The notes under the pieces: generated by a model
What the model was told of the DNA's origin: nothing
The model's database searches: none
What the model saw: the letters and a program-made list of their open reading frames with translations, nothing else
Assembly: GCA_017883345.1 (NCBI GenBank)
Contig: JADGNT010000012.1
Span: forward strand, 1-17,017
Direction of reading: 5' to 3'
DNA length: 17,017 bases
Source of the DNA: Candidatus Solibacter sp.
GTDB taxonomy: Bacteria; Acidobacteriota; Terriglobia; Bryobacterales; Bryobacteraceae
Shown: positions 1 to 8,785 of the stretch, in pieces
How positions within the stretch are numbered: position 1 is the stretch's first letter
Layout: every line of letters starts with the position of its first letter
Made by a program: the position numbers and the translations under genes

Positions 1-192
1 ATGGGAACGCCGGTCTCCACCACGCACGCCATCGCCGGCGCCATCGCGGGCGTGGGCAGCATCCAGCGCATGAAGGCCGTCCGCTGGGGCATCGCCACCA
101 ACATCGTGTGGGCGTGGGTGCTGACCATACCGGCCGCCGCGACTATTGCGTGGCTTTCGTACTTCGCGCTGCACTTCACCATAGTGAAATAG
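1..192 (+). CDS. PiT-family inorganic phosphate transporter, C-terminal fragment
   Basis: This is the 3' end of a low-affinity inorganic phosphate permease of the inner membrane (PiT family), which normally moves metal-phosphate with protons. The visible 63 residues begin with GTPVSTTHAIAGAIAGVG, the conserved C-terminal PiT signature (P-[VI]-S-[ST]-T-H followed by a glycine-rich turn). They end in a hydrophobic membrane segment, roughly residues 32-58, and a short tail. The gene must begin before the window, so the ATG at base 1 is internal and is not the start. It converges on the minus-strand oxidoreductase, with 73 bases between the two stops and no clear hairpin there. The family call is firm. 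Ion coupling and partner genes cannot be seen. Confidence 0.88.
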   Translation: MGTPVSTTHAIAGAIAGVGSIQRMKAVRWGIATNIVWAWVLTIPAAATIAWLSYFALHFTIVK

Positions 193-265
193 TGGCGTGG
201 GAGCGGACGTGACACGGAGGAAGAATGCCCCCAGGAATGGGGACATGGCAGCCGGGACGGCTACG

Positions 266-1192
266 CTACGGGGTTACCTGCTCCATGACCCATTCGGCGG
301 CCAGCGCGCTCTCTCCATAGGACCTCGGGAGGATGCCGCGTACGATGGCGCTGACAAAGTCCTCGACACACGGATAGTGCAGGTTTTCCGGGGCGGCAAT
401 GCGCTCGACGCCGCCGGGATGCACCAGTTCCGGACCGTTCAACGGCGACAAGTCGATCTCTCCATCGGTGCCGCGGACGCGGAATTCGTCGCGCACCACC
501 CGCGAATGCCAGCGCACATCCACCACACCGCGCACGCCGCCTTCGTACTCGATCGTCACGGTGGCGTTGTCCTCCACTTCGAGCGGTTGCACCAGCGTAC
601 TCATGCGCCCGATCGCGTTGATGGGCTTGCCGAACAGATAGTTCATCAGATCGATGCGGTGCGACCCGGTATCGCGCAGCGGTCCTCCGCCGGACTGCTT
701 CGGGTCGGCCAGCCAGGCGCGCGAGGTGCCAAGCGGGTTGAACCAATCGTGCGCGGTGGCTTCGGCGAACACCGGACGGCCGATCACGCCCGCCTCCATC
801 AACTCGCGCGCGCGGTCCACCTTGGGGTACATGCGCCGGTAATAGGCGATGCCCAGGGTGCGGCGCGTATCTTCGGATGCCCGCTGCATGGCGAGCGCCT
901 CGGCATAGTTCAGCGCCATGGGCTTTTCGCACAGCACGTGGCGCCCGGCGCGCAAGGCCTCGATGGTCTGCGCGGCGTGCATAAACACGGGCGTCGCGAT
1001 ATACACCGCCGTGGCGTCGCTCTCGGCCAGCGCGGAGGCGAGATCGCTCCACGACTTCACGCCATACGGCTCAGCCTTCGCCGGGTCGCGGGTCACGATT
1101 CCGGCCAGCCGGCTGCGAGACTCCGCCAAAATCGCGGGCAGTACCCGCTTGCGCGTAATATCGCCGACACCGACCACCAGCCAGGAGAGCAT
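266..1192 (-). CDS. Gfo/Idh/MocA-family NAD(P)-dependent oxidoreductase
   Basis: This is a 308-residue cytoplasmic oxidoreductase of the Gfo/Idh/MocA family, whose members oxidise or reduce sugars, inositols and related polyols with NAD(P). The N-terminal Rossmann fold opens with VVGVGDITRKRVLP (residues 6-19). The first Gly-rich turn is GVGDIT rather than the commoner GxGxxG. The family's EKP motif is at residues 89-91 (CEKPMALN), and the catalytic-type motif GPLRDTGSHRID is at 170-181, with D174 and H178. Length is slightly short for the family (usually 330-380). The ATG at 1192 starts directly on the first strand of the Rossmann fold, so no residues seem to be missing. No good ribosome-binding site precedes it. 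It reads in the same direction as the FAD oxidase 210 bases upstream. The substrate cannot be told from sequence. Confidence 0.9.
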   Translation of the reverse strand: MLSWLVVGVGDITRKRVLPAILAESRSRLAGIVTRDPAKAEPYGVKSWSDLASALAESDATAVYIATPVFMHAAQTIEALRAGRHVLCEKPMALNYAEALAMQRASEDTRRTLGIAYYRRMYPKVDRARELMEAGVIGRPVFAEATAHDWFNPLGTSRAWLADPKQSGGGPLRDTGSHRIDLMNYLFGKPINAIGRMSTLVQPLEVEDNATVTIEYEGGVRGVVDVRWHSRVVRDEFRVRGTDGEIDLSPLNGPELVHPGGVERIAAPENLHYPCVEDFVSAIVRGILPRSYGESALAAEWVMEQVTP

Positions 1193-1199
1193 AGGCGTA

Positions 1200-1375
1200 T
1201 GGTAACGTAGTGCGCCGTTTCAGAAGTGCGGTCCAGTATTTCGAGAAACGCTCCCTAACGGTCGCGGCATTGGCATTCTTGTAGCCACTTTCGAGGACAT
1301 CCCAAACCATTGAAAAGGCGGGTCCGTCCACCAGCCGCACTGCCAAATTCCCGACGCAGTGGCCAATCCTTGCCA
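1200..1375 (-). pseudogene. Possible frameshifted remnant of an unknown gene
   Basis: The 210 bases between the FAD oxidase and the Gfo/Idh gene read, on the minus strand, as protein-like sequence: NLAVRLVDGPAFSMVWDVL and then ESGYKNANAATVRER. With a one-base shift near 1232 this continues as FLEILDRTSETAHYVTIRL. The two frames join smoothly into one plausible polypeptide. The lysine, asparagine and tyrosine content is unlike the Arg/Ala/Pro-rich shadows elsewhere in the window. I do not recognise the family. There is no start codon or ribosome-binding site, so at most it is a fragment. It may simply be intergenic DNA, which would then carry the promoter of the Gfo/Idh gene. Confidence 0.25.
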
Positions 1376-1402
1376 CCTCCCGCCGGTTTGCCCTTTCCGG
1401 CG

Positions 1403-2800
1403 CTACGCTACCATCGTGCCGCGGCCCAGGATGCCGGCCGGGTCCATCCGCCGCTTGACGGCGCGCATCGCCTCCAGGTGTTCGGGCGCGTATTGTAGCG
1501 CCAGCAGGTGGGCCTTGCGCTTCCCTACCCCGTGCTCGGCCGCCACCGTGCCGCCCAGTTTCACGGCGTGGCGCGCGAATTCCGCCAGCAGCGCCGCCGC
1601 GTGCCGCGGGTTCGCCGGATCGCTGAACAGGTTCACGTGGACGTGCGCGTCGCCGATATGTCCGAAGATCACGTAGCGCCCCGGGAACTCCTCTTCCAGG
1701 CGTTGGCGGTAGTAGGCCAGCATCTCGCGATTGCGCGCCAACGGCACGGCGAAATCGGTATTCATCTTCATGGCGCCAGAGCGCCGCACCGCATCGTTGA
1801 CCAGTTCGGGCAGGGTGTGGCGGAAGCGCCGGAAGCGCTCGCGATCGTTGGCCGTGGTAGCGAACCAGGAGTCTTCCACCAGGGCGCCGGTGCCCTCCAG
1901 GCGCTCCAGCCACAAGTCGATCTCCGGATCGTCCACCGACTCCATCTCCTGATCGAACAGGATGGCCGCGCGCGCTTCTCCCGGAATCTCCGGGAATCGG
2001 CTGCGCAACAGGTCGAGCGAGGGCTGGTCGAAATACTCCAGCATGCGCGCCGATGCCGTGGCGCGCCAGCGTTCCACCGCGGTCACCGCCGCATCGTCGC
2101 TAGGGAAAAACACCAGGCCCGCGAGCACTGCCTTGGGCGCCGGGCGCAGCCGCAGCGTGGCTTCCGTGATCACCCCCAGGGTGCCCTCCGAACCGATGAA
2201 CAGATCCACCCAGTCCATGCCCGGGCGCAGCAGATAGCCGGCTGTGTTCTTGGTGACGGCCGGCAGCGGGATCGTGCCCGGGTCGAAATCAATTTTCTCG
2301 CCGCGCCCGATGTCGAGCCTGCGCCCGTCGGCCAGCACCACGCGCAGGCGCTCCACCCAGGCGCCGGTAGCGCCATAGCGGAAACTCCGCGACCCGCTGG
2401 CGTTGCAGGCGATGTTGCCGCCGATGGAAGCCCCGGTCTCGGTGGGGTCGGGCGGATAGAGTTGTCCCGACGCGAGCGCCGCCGCATGCACGTCGCGCAG
2501 CAGCACGCCGGCGCCGGCCACGGCATACCCGGGGTGGATGTCGAGGCGCGTGAACTTCTCTAGCGAGAGCACCCAGCCGCCGAACGGCACGCGGCCGCCC
2601 GCCACGCCGGTGCCCGCGCCCGATACGGTAACCGGAATCCCCGCCGCCGAGGCCGCGCGCAAAGCGGCGGCGACTGCCGCGTCATCCGCCGGCACAATCA
2701 CCCGCTCGGCGTGCCCGCCCTTCAGCCCGGAAGCATCCTCCAGGTAGACGGACGGGACTGCGGGACAGGCGTCCTCGCCTGTCAGACTCCCGACAGGCAA
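1403..2800 (-). CDS. FAD-linked oxidase, GlcD/D-lactate dehydrogenase type
   Basis: This is a soluble or membrane-associated flavoenzyme of the GlcD/D-lactate dehydrogenase (PCMH-FAD) family, which oxidises 2-hydroxy acids such as glycolate or D-lactate. From the TTG at 2800 it has 465 residues, the usual family length. FAD-binding sequences are SGAGTGVAGGRVPFGG (about 60-75) and the segment containing TGASIGGNIACNASGS. The C-terminal FAD-oxidase domain shows FGHIGDAHVHVNLF and GGTVAAEHGVGKRKAHLL. The first solid family residues are YLEDASGLKGG. The only in-frame ATG upstream (2917) lies deep inside the RNase J gene and gives an unnatural N-terminus. TTG 2800 follows an AGGA at 2813-2810 and starts 14 bases after the RNase J stop, which suggests co-transcription. 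Residues 2-16 are encoded by a palindromic repeat, so the original start may have been lost. Substrate is unknown. Confidence 0.85.
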   Translation of the reverse strand: MPVGSLTGEDACPAVPSVYLEDASGLKGGHAERVIVPADDAAVAAALRAASAAGIPVTVSGAGTGVAGGRVPFGGWVLSLEKFTRLDIHPGYAVAGAGVLLRDVHAAALASGQLYPPDPTETGASIGGNIACNASGSRSFRYGATGAWVERLRVVLADGRRLDIGRGEKIDFDPGTIPLPAVTKNTAGYLLRPGMDWVDLFIGSEGTLGVITEATLRLRPAPKAVLAGLVFFPSDDAAVTAVERWRATASARMLEYFDQPSLDLLRSRFPEIPGEARAAILFDQEMESVDDPEIDLWLERLEGTGALVEDSWFATTANDRERFRRFRHTLPELVNDAVRRSGAMKMNTDFAVPLARNREMLAYYRQRLEEEFPGRYVIFGHIGDAHVHVNLFSDPANPRHAAALLAEFARHAVKLGGTVAAEHGVGKRKAHLLALQYAPEHLEAMRAVKRRMDPAGILGRGTMVA

Positions 2801-2811
2801 GGATGCCTGTC
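2764..2811. repeat. Paired palindromic repeat at the RNase J / FAD oxidase junction
   Basis: Two short hairpins stand side by side: GACAGGC (2764-2770) pairs with GCCTGTC (2777-2783), and GACAGGC (2792-2798) pairs with GCCTGTC (2805-2811), 8 bases apart. The six-base loops are GTCCTC and AAGGAT. Read on opposite strands, the two units are near-identical copies (GGACAGGCRTCCTYGCCTG), so this is an inverted pair of one unit. This is the form of a dispersed intergenic repeat. Here it starts 4 bases downstream of the RNase J stop and runs through the putative start of the FAD oxidase. In the transcript it could form two stems, affecting termination or mRNA stability. Confidence 0.7.
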
Positions 2812-2814
2812 CTA

Positions 2815-4485
<1,671 letters not shown>

Positions 4486-4503
4486 TCGTCTTCTTTCTTC
4501 TCT

Positions 4504-4561
4504 CTTGTAGCGCAGCCTTTCAGGCTGGGGTGCCCTCTGGGCCGCCCCCATTCGTGGGGGC
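4504..4561. repeat. Intergenic palindromic repeat with two hairpins
   Basis: The 89-base gap between the ABC transporter stop and the RNase J start holds two inverted repeats. CAGCCT (4513-4518) pairs with AGGCTG (4522-4527) within GTAGCGCAGCCTTTCAGGCTG. GCCCCCA (4544-4550) pairs with TGGGGGC (4555-4561) around a TTCG loop. Neither is followed by a run of T on the minus strand, so they are weak candidates for an intrinsic terminator of the ABC gene. From memory, CAGCCTGAAAGGCTG-type units recur between genes in acidobacterial genomes. That cannot be checked here, because this window contains only one copy. Confidence 0.5.
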
Positions 4562-4574
4562 ATTCTTCTTGGCC

Positions 4575-6407
4575 CTAGCGATAACCAGCAGCCTGCAGCT
4601 CAAATAATTCAGCATAGCGCCCGCCCAGGCTGAGCAGTTGCTCATGCGTACCTTGCTCTTGTATCGACCCGTCCGCCAGCACCAGGATCCGGTCTGCCAT
4701 GCGGACGGTGGAGAATCTGTGGGAAATCAGTATTGCCATGCGCGCTCGCGTCAGTTCGGAAAACCGCTGGAACACTTCGTACTCGGCGCGCGCGTCCAGC
4801 GTAGCGGTCGGCTCGTCCAGAATCAGCAACTGGGCGTCGCGCATGTAAGCCCGCGCGAGCGCGAACTTCTGCCACTCGCCCCCGGAAAGATCCACGCCGC
4901 CCTCGAAACGCCGGCCCACCATCTGATCGTACCCATTCGGCAAACGGTCGATCACGCTTTTTGCCAAGCTCTTCACCGCCGCGGATTCGACCCGGGGCCG
5001 GTCGTCAAGCGAGTCGACCTTGCCAAATCCAATGTTCTCACGAACAAGCAGGTCATAACGCATGTAATCTTGGAAGATCACGCCAATTTCGCGGCGCAGA
5101 TCCTCCACGTCATACTCGCGCAGGTCGATCCCGTCCAGCAGAATCTGCCCTTCGGTGGGGTCGTAGAGCCGTGCGAGGAGCTTGACCAGGGTGGTTTTAC
5201 CGGCTCCATTTTCACCGATTAATGCCAATTTTTCATTGGGATGCAAGAAAAAATTAATGTTTTGGACTACCATGCGGTCGCTGCCCGTATAGGCGAACGC
5301 CACGTTGCGGAATTCAAATCCCTGCCGGATCGGGCGGGGCGCCGGGATGGCGTTCGGCGCGGCGCCAATGGTGGGCTGCATGGCGAAAAACTCGAACAAG
5401 TCTTTCAAGAAGACCGCCTGCTCGGAAATGTCGTTGAAGCCGGCGAGAATCTTCTCGATGTAGGCTCGTGAGCGGTTGAACGCCCCCGTCAGGAAGGTAA
5501 AGCTGCCGAGCGAAACCGCGCCCGCCAGAGTTCGCGCGAGGACCACCACATAGGCCCCGTAATAGCCCCCGGTCGACGCCACGTTCAGGGCCGAACCCAT
5601 GACTGCACGCCGCATCGCAATAGCCTTATTTTCCTTAAAGATCTCCGTCGATACCTCATCGTAATGTTTAGATAGGTACGAGCCCAGTCCAAAGATCTTA
5701 ACTTCCTTGGCGCTCTGGGAGCTGGCGCCGAGCAGCCGCAGGTAATCCAACTTGCGGCGCTCCGGCGTACGTTTGTACAGGACGGAATACGCCAGGCTGG
5801 TAAAGTGCGTCTCTCCGAGGAAAGAGGGAATCACCGCCGCTGCCAGCAGCACCATCAGCCAGGGTGAAAACACGATCAGCCCGGTGGAGAGCGATGCCAG
5901 GGTCACGGCGTCCTGCCCGATGTTCAAGAGCGCCGCCAAGAGGCCCATCCGGCCGGTCGTCTGGCGACGGGCGCGATCCAGTTTGTCGTAAAATACCGGG
6001 TCTTCAAACGACGCCAGATCCAGCCGGGAGGCGTGTTCCATCAGGCGCACGCTGACCCGGTTGGTGAAGCGGTCGCCCAGCAGGCTGTCGCACAGTATAT
6101 TCGCCCGTCCCAGAACATCGCTCGCGATGGCCAGCGCCAATTCCAGCGCCACCAGCTTCCAGATGCCCGCCAGATTGCCGCTGCGGCGCGTAATCCACGC
6201 CACCACGCCATCGATGATGAGCTTGGAGACCCAGAGCATGGCCAGCGGCAGCAGCGCCCGGAAGAGCCGGAAAACCGTGCTGGCCACCACCAGGGGCGGG
6301 CTGGTCTCCCACACCATCCTCAACAACGGCCGGATATACCGAAGCGATGCCAGACGCGCGCGCCAGGAGAGTTCCTGCGCGGGCCGCGGCGGCTTGGGTT
6401 TGTCCAT
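4575..6407 (-). CDS. ABC half-transporter (membrane domain fused to ATPase), exporter type
   Basis: This is a 610-residue type IV (MsbA/LmrA-like) ABC half-transporter of the inner membrane, expected to act as a dimer and export an unknown substrate. The N-terminal membrane domain (about 35-325) has hydrophobic segments near 35-60, 85-100, 165-195 and 270-310. The ATPase domain (about 365-605) shows Walker A GENGAGKTT (398-406), a Q-loop at Q446 (VIFQDYMRYD), signature DLSGGEWQKFALARA (506-520), Walker B LLILDEP (527-533) with catalytic E532, a D-loop TATLDA and switch H563 (ISHRFSTV). All ATPase residues needed for activity are present. The ATG at 6407 gives a normal cytoplasmic leader. No partner subunit, peptidase domain or biosynthetic gene is adjacent, so a homodimer is likely. 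The membrane-domain coding part is visibly lower in GC than the genes around it. Confidence 0.93.
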   Translation of the reverse strand: MDKPKPPRPAQELSWRARLASLRYIRPLLRMVWETSPPLVVASTVFRLFRALLPLAMLWVSKLIIDGVVAWITRRSGNLAGIWKLVALELALAIASDVLGRANILCDSLLGDRFTNRVSVRLMEHASRLDLASFEDPVFYDKLDRARRQTTGRMGLLAALLNIGQDAVTLASLSTGLIVFSPWLMVLLAAAVIPSFLGETHFTSLAYSVLYKRTPERRKLDYLRLLGASSQSAKEVKIFGLGSYLSKHYDEVSTEIFKENKAIAMRRAVMGSALNVASTGGYYGAYVVVLARTLAGAVSLGSFTFLTGAFNRSRAYIEKILAGFNDISEQAVFLKDLFEFFAMQPTIGAAPNAIPAPRPIRQGFEFRNVAFAYTGSDRMVVQNINFFLHPNEKLALIGENGAGKTTLVKLLARLYDPTEGQILLDGIDLREYDVEDLRREIGVIFQDYMRYDLLVRENIGFGKVDSLDDRPRVESAAVKSLAKSVIDRLPNGYDQMVGRRFEGGVDLSGGEWQKFALARAYMRDAQLLILDEPTATLDARAEYEVFQRFSELTRARMAILISHRFSTVRMADRILVLADGSIQEQGTHEQLLSLGGRYAELFELQAAGYR

Positions 6408-6776
6408 GAGTGAATTCTAGCGTGGTTCCAGTGCGGCAAAACCCGCCTGAAATTGGGGTGTACCGCAAATTAGAAATGCTCACCCCGAAGGGTGAGCATT
6501 TTATCCCCTGTTCTACCAGGGTGATGTTCGATGGGAGAATCAGTCTCGACGGAATCGCAACCGCCAAAACTTTGTAGTTGAATCGTATTTCCTTACGGCT
6601 TTCCAGTCAAGCGAAAATCCGGCCGGTCCTTTTTTGGCCGTAACCTGCTCTTTTGGGCCAACTTGCGGCGACGTGGATTTTTCCACAGAAGGCGCAAAGC
6701 AGGCCAAAAAGTCCATTTTTCGCCTGAGGATTTCGCTCTAATACGAACAAAAACAGGGGTTTGTCGATCCGACTCC
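6408..6776. other. Intergenic region upstream of the ABC transporter
   Basis: There are 369 bases between two minus-strand genes. The stretch contains the strong hairpin at 6474-6501 and a smaller one, GTGGA-TTTT-TCCAC (6672-6685). T-rich or A-rich runs occur around 6628-6636 and 6707-6720. It is less GC-rich than its surroundings. The promoter of the ABC gene should lie between about 6410 and 6470, or within the hairpin-proximal DNA, but no convincing -35/-10 pair was identified. Open frames crossing the region have no start signals and no protein-like composition, so I see no gene here. Confidence 0.5.
6474..6501 (-). terminator. Strong hairpin, probable intrinsic terminator with cUUCGg loop
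   Basis: A perfect 12-bp inverted repeat, AAATGCTCACCC (6474-6485) and GGGTGAGCATTT (6490-6501), encloses four bases. On the minus strand the loop reads C-TTCG-G, the exceptionally stable UUCG tetraloop, and the stem is followed by TTTCTAATTT. Intrinsic terminators often have this form. It lies 276 bases past the stop of the minus-strand gene ending at 6777 and just before the ABC transporter, so it would insulate the two. On the + strand the stem is also followed by TTTTAT, so it could work both ways, but no + strand gene ends nearby. Confidence 0.65.
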
Positions 6777-7772
6777 TCATCTTCCCAGATGCAGGGTGGT
6801 GAGCGCGTCGGCCTCTTCGCCCCGATTACCGCGCCGCAGGAAGGCCCGCCAGCCACCATATGCCAGCCCCGACACGATCATAAATCCGAGCAGTATCCCA
6901 ATGAGAACGAAAGCGTTTATCACCAGGTTGCCGATGTTGTCTTTGTGGCTGGGAACCCATTGGTCCAGGGTCACCGAAGCCTGATATTTCACCTGCGAGA
7001 GCACCCGTTCGGCCGCGTCCGGGTCTGTGAAGGCCAGCACCACCGCCACGAGGGGACCGCTGCGTTTGACCAGATTGCCACCGGGTATTCCCCTGAAGTC
7101 GATTTCCTTCTGCATGGCGATCTGCGGGGTGGGGTAGCTGAAAATCACCAGCCCCACGTCCCCTTTCGGGCTGTGGAAAACTCCCATCTGGCCCTCGGCG
7201 CCATAGTGGAAGGCGGCCACCGACGGTGGAATTTCCGGGATAAATTTCGCCAGGCTGGCCGGTCCGGTAATGTAACGCTCGCTGTTGGCCACACGGTCCT
7301 GGGTAGGCAGGTTGCCTGGCAGGGACGGCAGTACGGTGGTATCCACGTTGCGCAGGCTATCGAACAGCGCGCTCAGTTCGGCGGCCTCCGGCTTGTGCCC
7401 GCTGAACGAAAGCAGGTAGTTGCCGTGAACCACCAGCAGCCCTTCCCCGCCATCCCCCGTCTCCGCGGCCAGCGGCGCCAGCTTGGAAGCGGTGGATTTC
7501 GCCGGCCGCTGCCAGTCGAACGCCGCCATGCAGCCGGTGGTGTCCTGCAGCCGGTAGCCGGTGACCGTGAAGTTCTGGTCGCCGTTCTCATAGCGGGCAG
7601 CCTCGGATTCCTTGAGCCCGTACTCATCCCAGATTGGCCGGTCGAAGAGGGTCGCCCGCATGGTGGCGGCACGCTTCCAAGCCCCGATATTTTCCGGCCA
7701 GATGGCGCCCAGGCACAGAACGGGCGCAAGTAGAGCGGCAAGCAAAAACTTCATCCCTCTATTAGACGCCAT
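6777..7772 (-). CDS. Exported, membrane-anchored protein of unknown function (possibly DUF6599-like)
   Basis: This 331-residue protein has a signal peptide (KFLLAALLAPVLCLGA, ending near residue 23) and one C-terminal membrane helix (about 274-300, NAFVLIGILLGFMIVSGLAYGG). A short basic cytoplasmic tail follows (RRGNRGEEADALTTLHLGR). The main part is predicted outside the membrane. It resembles acidobacterial proteins sometimes filed as DUF6599, but that is from memory and no enzyme motif is visible. Recurrent segments are the N-terminal WDEYGLKESEAARYENG and the middle VFHSPKGDVGLVIFSYPTPQIA. The start could be the ATG at 7772 or the ATG at 7754, which would begin directly at the signal peptide. 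An AGAGGG just before 7754 is too close to it to decide. It lies 16 bases downstream of vapC and may be read through from that promoter. Confidence 0.75.
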   Translation of the reverse strand: MASNRGMKFLLAALLAPVLCLGAIWPENIGAWKRAATMRATLFDRPIWDEYGLKESEAARYENGDQNFTVTGYRLQDTTGCMAAFDWQRPAKSTASKLAPLAAETGDGGEGLLVVHGNYLLSFSGHKPEAAELSALFDSLRNVDTTVLPSLPGNLPTQDRVANSERYITGPASLAKFIPEIPPSVAAFHYGAEGQMGVFHSPKGDVGLVIFSYPTPQIAMQKEIDFRGIPGGNLVKRSGPLVAVVLAFTDPDAAERVLSQVKYQASVTLDQWVPSHKDNIGNLVINAFVLIGILLGFMIVSGLAYGGWRAFLRRGNRGEEADALTTLHLGR

Positions 7773-7788
7773 CCGCGCGGGTTCCGCC

Positions 7789-8196
7789 TCAGGTTCCTGT
7801 AGTAGGGCCGACGACGGTCAAATCCGTAGCCGCGAAATCGTTGCCGGTGGCCAGCAAGGGTTCGCCACGCATCGCGGCCAGAGCGTACACGGCGCAATCT
7901 CCGAAGTTGAGTTGCGCCCGGTGGCCCATGCCTTTGCCGAAGCGCGCAAAGGCGCCGACGGCGAACTTCGCCTGGGCCGCATCAAACACCGCCGTTTCGA
8001 ATCCCAGTTCTTCGAGGAAGCCGTACAGCTTTTGCACGCCCAGTTGGCCCGAGCGCGCGCGTAGGACGATTCCCGCCTCCAGCAGGGACACCGACGAGAT
8101 GGTGCGCGTCGCCGCCACCCGGATCGCGCCCATCAAAGCGTCTCGCGAGGGCTCATGCAACGCTATGGCAACAAGCGCCGACGTGTCGATCACCAT
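7789..8196 (-). CDS. vapC: VapC-type PIN-domain ribonuclease toxin
   Basis: This 135-residue PIN-domain protein is the toxin of a VapBC type II toxin-antitoxin pair. VapC toxins are Mg-dependent RNases that cleave tRNA or rRNA when freed from VapB. The acidic metal-binding residues are all present: D4 (MVIDTSALVAI), E40 (SLLEAGIV), D100 (LNFGDCAVYALA) and D120 (ATGNDFAATDL). Length and layout match the family, and the toxin looks intact. The ATG at 8196 follows the antitoxin's TAA with no bases between (TAAATG), which points to translational coupling. No separate ribosome-binding site is visible. Confidence 0.93.
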   Translation of the reverse strand: MVIDTSALVAIALHEPSRDALMGAIRVAATRTISSVSLLEAGIVLRARSGQLGVQKLYGFLEELGFETAVFDAAQAKFAVGAFARFGKGMGHRAQLNFGDCAVYALAAMRGEPLLATGNDFAATDLTVVGPTTGT

Positions 8197-8451
8197 TTAG
8201 CTGGGGAGCCCAAACTCATCGTAGCCGAGGATCTCGTCCGGGCTGCGCGGATCGAGGACGGGCAGAGCGTCGAATTCAGCTAGAATTGCGTCGAGCTTTT
8301 CTTGATTCCATGGCTTCGGCGCTTGCCGCACCTTATCTTCCAGCGCCTGGATTACCGCTTGAGTAATGGTGACGCCCAGTTGCTTGCTCACCTGTAGCGC
8401 CAAGCGGTGAGCCGCGGGATTCTTGACGTAGAGTGTACGAGCTCGCTTCAC
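8197..8451 (-). CDS. vapB: VapB-type antitoxin
   Basis: This is a small antitoxin and probable DNA-binding autorepressor of the VapB / Rv0623-like family, directly upstream of vapC. The body begins LYVKNPAAHRLALQVSKQL, typical of this family. A predicted ribbon-helix-helix-like part follows (GVTITQAVIQALEDKV) and then an acidic toxin-wrapping tail (LDAILAEFDALPVLDPRSPDEIL). There is no ATG in frame. The GTG at 8451 gives 84 residues (MKRARTLYVKNP), the usual size, and is preceded by ATGGA. A TTG at 8469 would add six residues, but its AGGGA touches the start codon. The start is therefore uncertain by six codons. Confidence 0.88.
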   Translation of the reverse strand: MKRARTLYVKNPAAHRLALQVSKQLGVTITQAVIQALEDKVRQAPKPWNQEKLDAILAEFDALPVLDPRSPDEILGYDEFGLPS

Positions 8452-8469
8452 AATTCCATCATAAGGCAA

Positions 8470-8785
8470 TCCCTGGGGATATACCAGCGAAAAATCGGCG
8501 GCGTCGGCGGCTCAGACCCGGGCGCCCGCCGAAATGGTCCGAAGGAGATCTGATTCTCGCGTTATTTGCCGCCGGTATAATAGAAAGCGGCTCGCCATGG
8601 TCTTTGAGAGTAGGCGGAGCTTCAGGATAACTGCATTCCGGAGATTCTTTTGGCAGTAAGTGTCTGCAAAGTTGTTTTCAAGAGGGGATGGTTTGTACCC
8701 CATACTGTTCGCCGCTACGTCTGGGAACTGTGCGCCAGATTTCAGAGCTACATGTCTGATAATGGCCAGTGGATCTGTTCGCATC
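8470..8785. promoter_or_regulatory. Divergent intergenic region with a -10 box on the + strand
   Basis: These 316 bases separate the minus-strand vapBC pair from the + strand exported protein, so both promoters must be here. A perfect TATAAT lies at 8576-8581 on the + strand, about 200 bases before the ATG at 8786. No good -35 stands at the right distance, so it is only a candidate. On the minus strand TGGTATAT lies just upstream of vapB near 8477-8484 and could be an extended -10. A direct repeat TCGGCGGCG/TCGGCGGC at about 8496-8512 may be part of a VapB operator; this is a guess. Short open frames crossing the region have no ribosome-binding site and look like shadows. Confidence 0.35.

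Noticed and set aside
1508..2563. Open frame of 351 codons on the + strand
   Set aside because: It is antisense to the FAD-linked oxidase, whose motifs are clear. The + frame shows no protein family features.
4575..6407. ABC transporter as part of a peptide/bacteriocin export system
   Set aside because: No peptidase domain, precursor peptide or modification gene is nearby, so the substrate is left open.
6663..7733. Open frame of 356 codons on the + strand
   Set aside because: It is antisense to the membrane-anchored protein with a good signal peptide and membrane helix. The + frame has no such order.
7789..8451. Toxin-antitoxin pair as a sign of a defence island
   Set aside because: It stands alone among housekeeping-type genes. 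No restriction, retron, CBASS or other defence gene was seen around it.
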